8,220 nt of DNA from Clostridia bacterium (GTDB lineage Bacteria; Bacillota; Clostridia; Christensenellales; QALW01), in assembly GCA_017964345.1 (NCBI GenBank), contig JAGCSD010000064.1:1-8220 (forward strand), read 5' to 3'. The notes under the pieces were generated by a model. The model was given only the letters and a program-made list of their open reading frames with translations, was not told the DNA's origin and ran no database searches. Below, piece after piece: positions 1 to 7,073 of this stretch (position 1 is the first letter of the stretch; each line of letters starts with the position of its first letter). The position numbers were made by a program, and so were the translations under genes.

Positions 1-725
1 ATCGCGCAATGCTGGAGCGTCGCCGTCACGCGCCCGGTTGCCGTTTCCGTTTCGCACAAGCGGTCGATCTCGTCCCCGAAGAATTCCACGCGCACGGCGC
101 TCTCGTCCCGGTCGGCGGGAATGATCTCCACCGTGTCGCCGCGCACGCGGAACGTGCCGCGCGCAAAGTCCATATCGTTGCGCTCGTACTGAATATCCAC
201 CAGGCGCGAGAGCAACGCGTTGCGCGAAAGGTTCATGCCCGGGCGCAGCGAGATCGACATTTCACGGTAGGCAACGGGATCGCCTAACCCGTACAGGCAC
301 GAAACCGACGCTACCACGATCACGTCGCGCCGCTCCTGCAGAGAACACGTGGCGCTGTGACGCAGTTTTTCGATCTCTTCGTTGATCGACGAATCTTTTT
401 CAATATAGGTGTCGGTTTGCGGAATATATGCCTCGGGCTGATAATAATCATAGAAAGAAACGAAATATTCCACCGCGTTTTCGGGGAAAAATTCCTTAAA
501 CTCAGAGTAAAGCTGTGCCGCCAGCGTCTTGTTATGCGCCAGCACGAGCGTGGGGCGGTTGACGCGCTCAATGATGTTCGCCATCGTGAACGTCTTGCCC
601 GAGCCGGTCACGCCCAGCAGGACCTGCGCGTCCAGCCCGTCGGTCACACCCTGTACCAGCTTCTCTATCGCCTGCGGCTGATCGCCCGTCGGGGCAAAGG
701 CGCTGTGCAGTTTGAAACGATCCAC
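1..725 (-). CDS. uvrB: UvrB, excinuclease ABC subunit B (N-terminal part, cut by window edge)
   Basis: UvrB is the DNA-damage verification helicase of nucleotide excision repair: it is loaded by UvrA and then recruits UvrC. The minus strand is open from a GTG at 725 to the left edge, 241 codons, and begins [20 protein letters not shown], the typical UvrB N-terminus with its TGDQP motif. Walker A is GVTGSGKT at residues 38-45, followed by [10 protein letters not shown] (63-72). The damage-probing beta-hairpin follows at about 92-116, with [20 protein letters not shown] and its run of tyrosines. [13 protein letters not shown] and [10 protein letters not shown] mark the start of the inserted domain 2. 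The remaining helicase domain and the C-terminal UVR motif lie outside the window. The start is fixed by AGGAGG 9 nt upstream. No frameshift or stop is seen. Identification is very secure. Confidence 0.97.
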   Translation of the reverse strand, partial: MDRFKLHSAFAPTGDQPQAIEKLVQGVTDGLDAQVLLGVTGSGKTFTMANIIERVNRPTLVLAHNKTLAAQLYSEFKEFFPENAVEYFVSFYDYYQPEAYIPQTDTYIEKDSSINEEIEKLRHSATCSLQERRDVIVVASVSCLYGLGDPVAYREMSISLRPGMNLSRNALLSRLVDIQYERNDMDFARGTFRVRGDTVEIIPADRDESAVRVEFFGDEIDRLCETETATGRVTATLQHCA

Positions 726-734
726 GGTGCTTTT

Positions 735-740
735 CCTCCT
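735..740 (-). promoter_or_regulatory. Ribosome binding site of uvrB
   Basis: AGGAGG lies 9 nt before the GTG at 725. It decides in favour of a GTG start, since no in-frame ATG stands close to the conserved N-terminus. Confidence 0.85.
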
Positions 741-759
741 TGTTTTTTCGATCGCTATT

Positions 760-768
760 ATTTTATCA
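760..768 (-). promoter_or_regulatory. Possible extended -10 promoter of uvrB
   Basis: On the minus strand TGATAAAAT (768 to 760) fits an extended -10 element, TG-N-TAAAAT. No good -35 box is found 16-18 nt upstream (TAGCAT or GTAGCA). A start near 753 would give a leader of about 28 nt. No LexA-type inverted repeat (CGAAC-N4-GTTCG) is visible around it. This is a weak call by eye. Confidence 0.35.
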
Positions 769-800
769 CATTTCAGCCGTTTATGCTACTGAAAAAGTAT

Positions 801-829
801 TTGTTTTTCTTATACCGTTGTGTTACAAT
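801..829 (+). promoter_or_regulatory. Promoter of the CDF transporter gene
   Basis: TTGTTT (801-806) and TACAAT (824-829) are separated by exactly 17 nt, and a TG at 821-822 makes the -10 box extended. Transcription would start near 836. That leaves a leader of about 20 nt before the ATG at 855 and puts the earlier ATG at 837 almost at the transcript end. Confidence 0.65.
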
Positions 830-838
830 ATAGGGAAT

Positions 839-845
839 GAAAGGA
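839..845 (+). promoter_or_regulatory. Ribosome binding site of the CDF gene (decides the start)
   Basis: GAAAGGA lies 9 nt before the ATG at 855. The alternative in-frame ATG at 837 has only AGGG one base upstream, too close to work as a ribosome binding site, so 855 is preferred. Confidence 0.7.
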
Positions 846-854
846 CGGTTTCTT

Positions 855-1955
855 ATGGAACGGGATCAAAAAATCATTCGCATCAGTGTTTACGGTATCC
901 TGGTCAACCTTGTGTTGGTAGCTTTCAAAGCCACGATCGGCTTCTTTGCCGGATCGATCGCCGTTTTGCTGGACGCGGTAAACAATTTAAGCGACGTACT
1001 TTCCTCTGTCATTACGATTATCGGCACCAAACTATCCGCTAAAAAGCCGGACAAAAAGCATCCGTTCGGGCATGGCAGAGTGGAGTATTTCTCCTCGGTG
1101 ATTATCGCCGTGATCGTTCTGTTGGCAGGCTTGACTTCCTTAAAAGAGTCGGCGGAAAAAATCTTTTCTCCTACCGAGGCGGACTATTCCGTCGTGTCGC
1201 TCGTTATTATTCTGGTAGCGGTTTTCGTCAAGTTTTTCTTCGGACGATACGTCAAAAAACAGGGGGAGGCGCTTCATTCGGGCAGTCTGATCGCCAGCGG
1301 GACCGACGCGCTGAGCGATTCGATCATTTCGTTTTCCACGTTCGTCGCCGCGCTGATCAGTTTTATCTGGCATATCAGCCTGGAGGGCTGGCTCGGCGCG
1401 ATCCTGTCGCTCTACATCATTCGCGCCGCGATCATGATCCTGCGCGAAACGGTGGACTCCCTGATCGGCACGCGTGCCGTCAAAGATATGGCGGAACAGC
1501 TTCGCGCCAAGATCCTTTCCTACGAAAACGTGCAGGGAGTATACGATCTGACGCTTCACTCCTACGGTACGAACAAGATCTGGGCGACGGCGCATATTCA
1601 GGTGCCGGACGAAATGACCGCTCAACAGCTTCATCATTTAACGCGCACCATCGCGGTGGATATGTATATGGAATTCGGGATTGTGCTGACCATCGGCGTA
1701 TACGCCGCCAATTCGCAGGGTCAGTACGGCGAAATGCAGGATTTCTTGTACGAAATTGCCCGCGATTACCCGCACCTGACGCAGATTCACGGCTTTTATG
1801 CCGACGAGGAAAAGCGCCTGATCACCTTTGACGTCATCCTGTCCTTTGAAGAAGAACACCCCGACGATGTCATCCGCGCCCTGCATGACCGTATGAAAGA
1901 ACGCTACCCGGACTATGCGTTCGGCATTATTCTTGATACCGATTACAGCGAATGA
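855..1955 (+). CDS. Cation diffusion facilitator (CDF) family metal efflux transporter
   Basis: This is a 366-residue inner-membrane protein, expected to export a divalent metal in exchange for protons. The N-terminal half has about six membrane segments. The CDF core signature is at 33-47 (GSIAVLLDAVNNLSD), and the loop DKKHPFGHGRVEY follows at 66-78. In the usual metal site, segment 2 carries D-x-x-x-D and segment 5 H-x-x-x-D; here they read D40-x-x-x-N44 and A147-x-x-x-D151, with D155 further on. The transported metal therefore cannot be assigned, although N-N-L-S-D is familiar to me from Firmicutes members. From about residue 205 the cytoplasmic part contains two similar beta-alpha-beta units (about 208-282 and 292-364), making it longer than the usual ~300-residue CDF. 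It is a single-gene unit, divergent from uvrB and convergent with the purine operon. Family assignment is secure. Confidence 0.93.
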   Translation: MERDQKIIRISVYGILVNLVLVAFKATIGFFAGSIAVLLDAVNNLSDVLSSVITIIGTKLSAKKPDKKHPFGHGRVEYFSSVIIAVIVLLAGLTSLKESAEKIFSPTEADYSVVSLVIILVAVFVKFFFGRYVKKQGEALHSGSLIASGTDALSDSIISFSTFVAALISFIWHISLEGWLGAILSLYIIRAAIMILRETVDSLIGTRAVKDMAEQLRAKILSYENVQGVYDLTLHSYGTNKIWATAHIQVPDEMTAQQLHHLTRTIAVDMYMEFGIVLTIGVYAANSQGQYGEMQDFLYEIARDYPHLTQIHGFYADEEKRLITFDVILSFEEEHPDDVIRALHDRMKERYPDYAFGIILDTDYSE

Positions 1956-1979
1956 CCGATTCCCGAACATCCAAAAGTG

Positions 1980-2018
1980 AAAAAACCGGAGAAACACACG
2001 GCGTTTCTCCGGTTTTTT
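1980..2018. terminator. Bidirectional intrinsic terminator between converging genes
   Basis: The perfect 16-bp inverted repeat AAAAAACCGGAGAAAC (1980-1995) pairs with GTTTCTCCGGTTTTTT (2003-2018) around a 7-nt loop. The core is the 10-bp CCGGAGAAAC stem. On either strand it ends in six T, so it can stop the CDF transcript (stop codon 25 nt before) and the purine operon transcript (stop codon 12 nt before) alike. Confidence 0.93.
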
Positions 2019-2030
2019 GTGTGCCAAACC

Positions 2031-3023
2031 TTACCGCTCCTCGCGGAAATATGACAGCCCTAAGCTCTGCGGCGGCTGGATTTCTTTCTTTTTGGTAAAG
2101 CTTGTGAAAATCAACACGATAATGGTGATGACGTAAGGCAGCATTTTGATCAGTTCCTTGTTTTGGAAGCTGATGCCGATAATATAGTTACCCACGATAT
2201 ACAGTCCGCCGAACACGATAGAGCCGAGAATGGCGATGTTCGGGCGCCAGATCGTAAAGATTACCAACGCGATGGCAAGCCAGCCGACCGCGTCCACCGT
2301 GTATTCCCAGTTGCCGTTCAGGTTGTCCATGATATAGCACAGTCCGCCCAAGCCCGCGATGCCGCTGCCCGCCATCGTGGCAAGATAGCGGTAGCGCGTC
2401 ACGTTGATGCCGGCGGCGTCCGCCGTGGCGGGGTTTTCGCCCACCGCGCGCAGATTCAGTCCCGTGCGGGTGCGCGTCAGCACAAAAGATACGATCAGCG
2501 CGATAATGATCGCCAAATACACCAGAACGCCGTAGGAGAAGAAGATATCGCCCAGCACCTGCACAAAGGCGTGCGGAGAGGCTTTCATCGTTTCATAGAA
2601 CGGGAGCTTAGCGGTAAAATACTTGGTGGCGGAAGCAAACGGCAGCAGACCGTTTGAAAACTGCTTGCTGAGATAATTGGCAATACCGACGCCCAGCGTC
2701 GTCAGCGCCAGACCGGTCACGTTCTGATTGGCGCGCAAGGTCACGGTCAGAAAGCAGTAGAGCACACCCAGCAGCATGGCGGCGAGGAAAGACACCAAAA
2801 TCGGGATCAGCACGATTAAGAGCTTGTTCGCCTGCGCTTCGCCGCCGACGCTCGTCAGATACATCGCTTCGGCAAGGCATCCCGACGCGGCGCCGACACA
2901 CATGATGCCGGGAATACCGAGGTTTAAGTGCCCGGATTTTTCCGTCAGCGTTTCGCCCGTGGAGCCGAGCAGAAAGGACATTCCCGTGCGTACCGCCTGT
3001 ATGAAGAATGATAAAAAGTTCAT
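2031..3023 (-). CDS. ABC transporter permease 2, purine nucleoside/base type (NupQ/YufQ-like)
   Basis: A 330-residue integral membrane protein of the BPD_transp_2 (ribose/branched-chain amino acid type) family, rich in hydrophobic segments with no soluble domain. Conserved stretches of this permease class are visible: LTEKSGHLNLGIPGIM (26-41), RANQNVTGLALTTLG (97-111), and the cytoplasmic coupling loop GENPATADAAGINVTRYRY (195-213), expected to touch the ATPase. The usual LG-x-EG near residue 35 reads LGIPG here. It is the last gene of the operon: its ATG overlaps the TGA of permease 1 (ATGA), with AGGAGG 7 nt upstream, so it is probably translationally coupled. Its gene type and place match permease 2 of BMP-linked guanosine importers such as NupNOPQ of Bacillus subtilis. 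The purine substrate is inferred from the operon, not from this protein. Confidence 0.9.
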   Translation of the reverse strand: MNFLSFFIQAVRTGMSFLLGSTGETLTEKSGHLNLGIPGIMCVGAASGCLAEAMYLTSVGGEAQANKLLIVLIPILVSFLAAMLLGVLYCFLTVTLRANQNVTGLALTTLGVGIANYLSKQFSNGLLPFASATKYFTAKLPFYETMKASPHAFVQVLGDIFFSYGVLVYLAIIIALIVSFVLTRTRTGLNLRAVGENPATADAAGINVTRYRYLATMAGSGIAGLGGLCYIMDNLNGNWEYTVDAVGWLAIALVIFTIWRPNIAILGSIVFGGLYIVGNYIIGISFQNKELIKMLPYVITIIVLIFTSFTKKKEIQPPQSLGLSYFREER

Positions 3024-4108
3024 GTCGCATCCTCCTTTGACGGCTTGCGAAAGACAAGTTTATAGTTGATGAAAAACTCACAGCCGATGATAAAGAACAG
3101 GATGATCGCCGTCACGATGTTGGAGATGGAGTTGTCCATTTTGAAATCGTTGGAAACCTGATTCGTTCCGCGCTGCAAAAAAGCGATCAGGAACGACGTT
3201 AAAATCATCAGAAGCGGGTTAAATTTTGCCAGCCATGAAACCATGATCGCGGTAAAGCCCTGTCCGCCGGCGGAATTGGCGTTGATGGTATAGCTGGTGC
3301 CGCCCACGATCAGAAGCCCCGCGACGCCGCAAATGGCGCCGGAGAGCATCATCGTGCGCAAAATCACTTTTTTGACGTTCACGCCGATATACCGCGCGGT
3401 GTTCTCGCTTTCCCCGACCACGGCGATCTCATATCCGTGCTTGGAAAAGCGCAGGTAAATATACAATATCACCGTCAGAACCGCCACGACGGAAATATTC
3501 AACGTCCAGGCGTTGCCGAGCTTGGGAAGTCCCGCGTCCGGCATGGGATTCAAGACGCCCGAACCGCTTTTCACCCACACGTTGATGAAATACGCGACGA
3601 GCTGGGTGGCAATGTAGTTCATCATTAAGGTGAACAGGGTTTCGTTGGTATTCCAGTTGGCTTTGAAGATGGCGGGAATGATTGCCCAGACCATACTTGC
3701 CAGAATGCTTGCCAGCGTCATCATCACCCACAGAAGCGGCAGCGGCACGCTTTGACGGAAATAGAACATGATCGCCGCGCACGCGAGCCCGCCGACGAGC
3801 ACCTGTCCTTCGGCGCCGATGTTCCAAAAGCGCATTTTGAAAGCGGGCGTCACGGCAAGCGAGATGCACAAAAGGATCGCCATCTGATGCGCCATGTTCC
3901 ATATACGGCGTTCCGTTCCGAACGCGCCGTTGAACATGGATCTATAAAAATCAACGGGACTTTTCTGCGTCAGGAAAAAGAACACGGCGGCACACGTCAG
4001 AAGCGCCAGCACAATCGCGGCAACGCGGATCAGGATCCCCTGATACAGCGGAATCTGCGCGCGTTTGACAATATGAAACAAGGGTTCGCGCGCCTCATGC
4101 TTCTTCAT
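3020..4108 (-). CDS. ABC transporter permease 1, purine nucleoside/base type (NupP/YufP-like)
   Basis: A 362-residue integral membrane protein, the partner of permease 2 in a heterodimeric import channel. It has a short basic cytoplasmic N-terminus (KKHEAR...) followed by a hydrophobic segment at about 24-48. Family hallmarks are WNIGAEGQVLVG (95-106), NTNETLFTLMMNYIA (153-167) and the coupling loop VGESENTARYIGVNVKK (231-247), followed by a glycine-rich membrane segment. The start at 4108 has a full GGAGGTG site 7 nt upstream. It overlaps the end of the ATPase gene by 14 nt and the start of permease 2 by 4 nt, which points to coupled translation and equal amounts of the subunits. Length and motif order fit YufP/NupP-like proteins. 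Whether nucleosides or free bases pass through cannot be told from this subunit. Confidence 0.92.
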   Translation of the reverse strand: MKKHEAREPLFHIVKRAQIPLYQGILIRVAAIVLALLTCAAVFFFLTQKSPVDFYRSMFNGAFGTERRIWNMAHQMAILLCISLAVTPAFKMRFWNIGAEGQVLVGGLACAAIMFYFRQSVPLPLLWVMMTLASILASMVWAIIPAIFKANWNTNETLFTLMMNYIATQLVAYFINVWVKSGSGVLNPMPDAGLPKLGNAWTLNISVVAVLTVILYIYLRFSKHGYEIAVVGESENTARYIGVNVKKVILRTMMLSGAICGVAGLLIVGGTSYTINANSAGGQGFTAIMVSWLAKFNPLLMILTSFLIAFLQRGTNQVSNDFKMDNSISNIVTAIILFFIIGCEFFINYKLVFRKPSKEDAT

Positions 4109-5636
4109 GGTGCTTCACCTCCGTTTTGGTCATCAACAGACCGATTTCCTCTTTGGTAGTGTGCCGCGCGTCGACCAGACCGGTCACATGCCCCGAACCG
4201 ATCACCAAAATGCGGTCGCACAGGGCAAGCAAAACGTCTAAATCCTCTCCCACAAAAATCACCGCCACGCCCTTTTGCTTTTGCTGATTGAGCAGATGAT
4301 AGATCAGATAGGAAGAGTTGATATCGAGTCCGCGTACAGGGTATGCCGCCATCAGCACCGTGGGCGACGCGGCGATCTCACGCCCGACCAGCACCTTCTG
4401 CACGTTGCCGCCGGAAAGACGCCGCACCGGTGTGGACGGTCCGGGCGTGACGACTTCCAGTTCGTCAATGATCTTTTCAGCCAATGTTTTGGGCGGCTTG
4501 CGCTGCAGAAACACGCCTTTTCCTTTGCGGTAGGAACGGAGCATCATGTTGTCCACGATATCCATATTGCCGACCAGTCCCATGCCGAGGCGGTCCTCCG
4601 GCACGAAAGACAGCCGCACGCCGAGATCGCGGATCTGAAGCGGCGTTTTGTCGCGCAGGTTTTCTTCTTTTCCGGTTTTGGGATCGTGATAAATAATCTG
4701 CCCGGCATCGATATGCTGAAGTCCGGCGATCGCTTCCAGCAATTCGCGCTGACCGCTGCCGGCAATACCGGCTATTCCGAGAATTTCACCCGAACGCGCC
4801 GTAAAGTCGATATGGTCCAACACCTTGACACCGTCGCGGTTGACACACTCCAGATCGCTGACGATCAGCCGGTCTTCGGGCGAAACCGGATCAAGGCGGT
4901 CAATGTTCAGCGTGATCTTTTTGCCGACCATCATTTCCGTCAAGATCGCTTCGTTCGCTTCGCGCGTTTCGATGGTACCGATGTATTCGCCCTTGCGCAG
5001 AACCGCCACCTTGTCGGAAAGCGACAGCACTTCGTGCAGTTTGTGCGTAATAATAACGATCGCCTTACCGTCGTCGCGCATTCTTCGCAGAACGTCAAAC
5101 AGCTTTTGCGTTTCCTGCGGCGTCAGGACGGCGGTCGGCTCGTCCAAAATCAAAATATCCGCGCCCCGGTACAGCACTTTGATGATTTCCACCGTCTGCT
5201 TTTCGGAAACGGACATGGCGTAAATTTTCTTTTTGGGATTGATTTCAAATCCGTACTGTTCGCTGATCTGTTTGATTTTTTGCGCCGCTTTGTTCAGGTT
5301 ATAACGACCTTCCCCGCGCAGACCGAGAATGATGTTCTCCGCCGCGGAGAGAACGTCCACCAGTTTGAAATGCTGATGGATCATACCGATTTTATAGGCA
5401 AACGCATCCTTAGGCGAGCGGATAACAGCCTCTTCCCCGTTGATGAAAATTTGCCCCTCATCCGGGAAGTAAATGCCGGCGATCATATTCATCAGCGTGG
5501 TTTTGCCGCTTCCGTTTTCGCCTAAAACCGAAAGGATTTCGCCTTTATTGACGGTCAGCGAAACGTTTTTATTGGCAACGGTCGTCCCGAAGGTCTTGGT
5601 GACGCCTTTCAGTTCAATGGCTGTCTGTTTTTGCAC
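4095..5636 (-). CDS. Sugar/nucleoside-type ABC transporter ATPase with two nucleotide-binding domains (NupO/YufO-like)
   Basis: A 513-residue cytoplasmic protein made of two fused ABC domains, the usual size for RbsA/YufO-type ATPases. Domain 1: Walker A GENGSGKT (39-46), Q-loop Gln88, signature-like MSVSEKQ (141-147), Walker B ILILDE (161-166), switch His198. Domain 2: degenerate Walker A GIAGSGQR (290-297, Gln for Lys), PEDR (346-349), true signature LSGGN (407-411), Walker B region VLMAAYPVRGLD (427-438). The canonical pieces are thus Walker A/B of domain 1 and LSGGN of domain 2, so one composite ATP site should be active and the other impaired. The GTG start at 5636 has AGGGAGG 7 nt upstream; a TTG at 5660 has no such support. 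Spacing to the upstream lipoprotein gene is 144 nt and contains a hairpin, while the gene downstream overlaps by 14 nt. Confidence 0.94.
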   Translation of the reverse strand: MQKQTAIELKGVTKTFGTTVANKNVSLTVNKGEILSVLGENGSGKTTLMNMIAGIYFPDEGQIFINGEEAVIRSPKDAFAYKIGMIHQHFKLVDVLSAAENIILGLRGEGRYNLNKAAQKIKQISEQYGFEINPKKKIYAMSVSEKQTVEIIKVLYRGADILILDEPTAVLTPQETQKLFDVLRRMRDDGKAIVIITHKLHEVLSLSDKVAVLRKGEYIGTIETREANEAILTEMMVGKKITLNIDRLDPVSPEDRLIVSDLECVNRDGVKVLDHIDFTARSGEILGIAGIAGSGQRELLEAIAGLQHIDAGQIIYHDPKTGKEENLRDKTPLQIRDLGVRLSFVPEDRLGMGLVGNMDIVDNMMLRSYRKGKGVFLQRKPPKTLAEKIIDELEVVTPGPSTPVRRLSGGNVQKVLVGREIAASPTVLMAAYPVRGLDINSSYLIYHLLNQQKQKGVAVIFVGEDLDVLLALCDRILVIGSGHVTGLVDARHTTKEEIGLLMTKTEVKHHEEA

Positions 5637-5643
5637 AGTTGTG

Positions 5644-5650
5644 CCTCCCT
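5644..5650 (-). promoter_or_regulatory. Ribosome binding site of the ABC ATPase gene (decides GTG start)
   Basis: AGGGAGG lies 7 nt before the GTG at 5636. It sits downstream of the alternative TTG at 5660 and so rules that start out. Confidence 0.85.
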
Positions 5651-5676
5651 TGGTATTCAAAACTTGTGTTCAAAGC

Positions 5677-5699
5677 TGCCGTCTTGCCTGAAAACGGCA
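5677..5699 (-). other. Small hairpin in the leader of the ATPase gene
   Basis: TGCCGT and ACGGCA can pair over 6 bp with an 11-nt loop, about 27 nt before the ATPase ribosome binding site. No T-run follows. It could be an mRNA secondary structure of no special role. I could not match this region to any riboswitch class. Confidence 0.3.
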
Positions 5700-5732
5700 C
5701 CTTTGAGCATAAGCGTTCCAAAATTCAAAATA

Positions 5733-5767
5733 ATCAAGATCACTCCCGGAAAGAGAGTGATCTTGAT
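5733..5767 (-). terminator. Intra-operon hairpin after the lipoprotein gene (partial terminator or mRNA stabiliser)
   Basis: A perfect 13-bp inverted repeat, ATCAAGATCACTC and GAGTGATCTTGAT, with a 9-nt loop. It lies 13 nt after the stop codon of the lipoprotein gene. In the transcript it is followed by a T-rich but interrupted stretch (TATTTTGAATTTTGG), weaker than a normal terminator tail. A leaky terminator or a 3'-end stabiliser for the xpt-lipoprotein mRNA is the natural reading; I see no good promoter between it and the ATPase gene. Confidence 0.75.
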
Positions 5768-5780
5768 CAAATGATCCGGA

Positions 5781-7022
5781 TTATTCGGCCTTCTGACTCA
5801 GATCCGTAATGCCGTCGATTCTCAGATCAAAATACGGCGCGGAACGGAATTCAGACTCATGGAAGTAACCGTCTTTGATGACTTCGGTTTCGCCCTGGAA
5901 ATCACCGACGTCGATCACATCGGCAAGATAGCTCGTCAGCGTTTCGCCGCCCACGGTGAACGTAGACGTATCAAACACCTTCAGAGAACCGTCTTCCAGT
6001 TTGGCTTTGACCTCGTCGATCTTCGCCTGCGTACCGGCGGCGGCAGCCTGTTCGTTGACCTCGGTCAGCACGACAGAGCCTGTTGCAAGCGTGCCGGTCC
6101 AGTCGTTATCGATTTCCTTGCCTTCGATCACGCAGTTGATGATGTACTCGAAGTAGGGTTCCCAATCAATACGGGAAGATACGATAAAGGTGTTGGGGCA
6201 GGTCGCCGCGGTAGAGCCGTTATAGGAAACGTTCGGAACGTTTCTGGCTTCGCAGGCGGACGGAGCGCCCAAGGAGTCAGCGTGCTGGCTGATCAGAACA
6301 CAGCCCTGATCCATCAGCGCGTTGGCGATTTCGCTCTCGCTGGTCGGTTCATACCAGGAATTGGTGAAGTTGACCTTCATGGTAACGGACGGGCAGATGT
6401 ATTTGGCGCCCAGATAGAACGAGGTGTAACCGGAAACCACTTCGGCATAGGGGAACGCACCGACATAACCCATCACAGCTTCTTCAGCGGTAATTTTGCC
6501 GGCTTCAATCATCTCATTGAGTTTCATTCCCGCGGCAACGCCGGCGAGGAAGCGACCTTCATAGATGGAAGCAAACGCGTTGTGGAAGTTCTTCAGATCG
6601 GTCTTGACCGTGGACTGGGTGCCGGTAGCATGGCAGAACTGCACGTTCTGGAACTCTTCGGCGGCTTTGATGATGTACTGCTCATGACCGAAACTGTCGG
6701 CAAACACAAGGTCGCAACCCTGATCCACCAGGTCGGCGGCGGCTTCATAGCACTCATTGCCTTCTTCGATCGGATACTTGAAGATGATCTGGTCATCTCT
6801 CAAGCCCAGTTTCTGCTGAGCGGCCTTGGCGCCGTTCATGAAGTTGAGGTCATAGGTGGAGTTTTCATCGTGCAGGAAGATGAAACCGACTTTGATCGAG
6901 TCCTTCTTGCCGGCGTTGGCGTCGTCCGTGGGGTTTGCCGTTTGACCGCCGTTAGCGGCGCAGGCGACAAAGGCCGTGAAGACGAGGCACACAGAGATGA
7001 GTAATACGAGTACCTTTTTCAT
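5781..7022 (-). CDS. BMP-family purine-binding lipoprotein of the ABC importer
   Basis: A 413-residue extracellular substrate-binding protein of the BMP (basic membrane protein/PnrA) family. The start MKKVLVLLISVCLVFTAFVAC is a lipoprotein signal peptide: two lysines, a hydrophobic core, and a cleavage motif F-V-A before Cys21, the predicted lipid anchor (Phe at -3 is less common than Leu). A flexible Gly/Asn/Thr/Asp linker (22-41) precedes the two-lobed binding domain, which begins SIKVGFIFLHDENS. Motifs NSWYEP (221-226), DQG, QHADS (246-250) and DWEPYF (286-291) resemble, from memory, BMP proteins reported to bind free adenine rather than the classic nucleoside-binding PnrA type. A C-terminal tail of about 50 residues makes it longer than PnrA (~350). 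AAGGAGG 7 nt before the ATG fixes the start; an upstream in-frame TTG at 7067 lacks support. It lies 51 nt after xpt. Confidence 0.93.
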   Translation of the reverse strand: MKKVLVLLISVCLVFTAFVACAANGGQTANPTDDANAGKKDSIKVGFIFLHDENSTYDLNFMNGAKAAQQKLGLRDDQIIFKYPIEEGNECYEAAADLVDQGCDLVFADSFGHEQYIIKAAEEFQNVQFCHATGTQSTVKTDLKNFHNAFASIYEGRFLAGVAAGMKLNEMIEAGKITAEEAVMGYVGAFPYAEVVSGYTSFYLGAKYICPSVTMKVNFTNSWYEPTSESEIANALMDQGCVLISQHADSLGAPSACEARNVPNVSYNGSTAATCPNTFIVSSRIDWEPYFEYIINCVIEGKEIDNDWTGTLATGSVVLTEVNEQAAAAGTQAKIDEVKAKLEDGSLKVFDTSTFTVGGETLTSYLADVIDVGDFQGETEVIKDGYFHESEFRSAPYFDLRIDGITDLSQKAE

Positions 7023-7029
7023 GTTTTTT

Positions 7030-7036
7030 CCTCCTT
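7030..7036 (-). promoter_or_regulatory. Ribosome binding site of the BMP lipoprotein gene (decides the start)
   Basis: AAGGAGG lies 7 nt before the ATG at 7022. The protein from there begins directly with a lipoprotein signal peptide, so earlier in-frame starts are rejected. Confidence 0.9.
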
Positions 7037-7048
7037 GCCATAATGGCA
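7036..7048 (-). repeat. 13-nt palindrome in the xpt-lipoprotein gap
   Basis: TGCCATTATGGCA is a perfect palindrome around a central T and touches the AAGGAGG ribosome binding site. As RNA it could form a 5-bp stem with a 3-nt loop just before that site; as DNA it could be a protein-binding site. Either role is inference. Confidence 0.4.
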
Positions 7049-7073
7049 TATTTTTTATGTAAACCAAATTACA

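Noticed and set aside
837..854. Earlier ATG for the CDF gene, adding MKGRFL.
   Set aside because: It would sit at the predicted transcript start with no spaced ribosome binding site, while the ATG at 855 has GAAAGGA 9 nt upstream and matches the family N-terminus.
726..854. LexA/SOS box in the uvrB promoter region.
   Set aside because: No CGAAC-N4-GTTCG type inverted repeat is present in the gap, so SOS control from this site is not supported by the sequence.
4275..5525. Plus-strand open frame of 416 codons opposite the ABC ATPase gene.
   Set aside because: The opposite strand has a complete, motif-verified ATPase. The antisense product is rich in His, Arg, Asp and Gln with no recognisable domain.
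5661..5780. Riboswitch or second promoter in the lipoprotein-ATPase gap.
   Set aside because: Two hairpins are visible, but no conserved aptamer core and no properly spaced -35/-10 pair were found by eye.
5859..7004. Plus-strand open frame of 381 codons opposite the BMP lipoprotein gene.
   Set aside because: It mirrors the codon bias of the lipoprotein gene on the other strand. The product has no recognisable domain, and the lipoprotein is certain.
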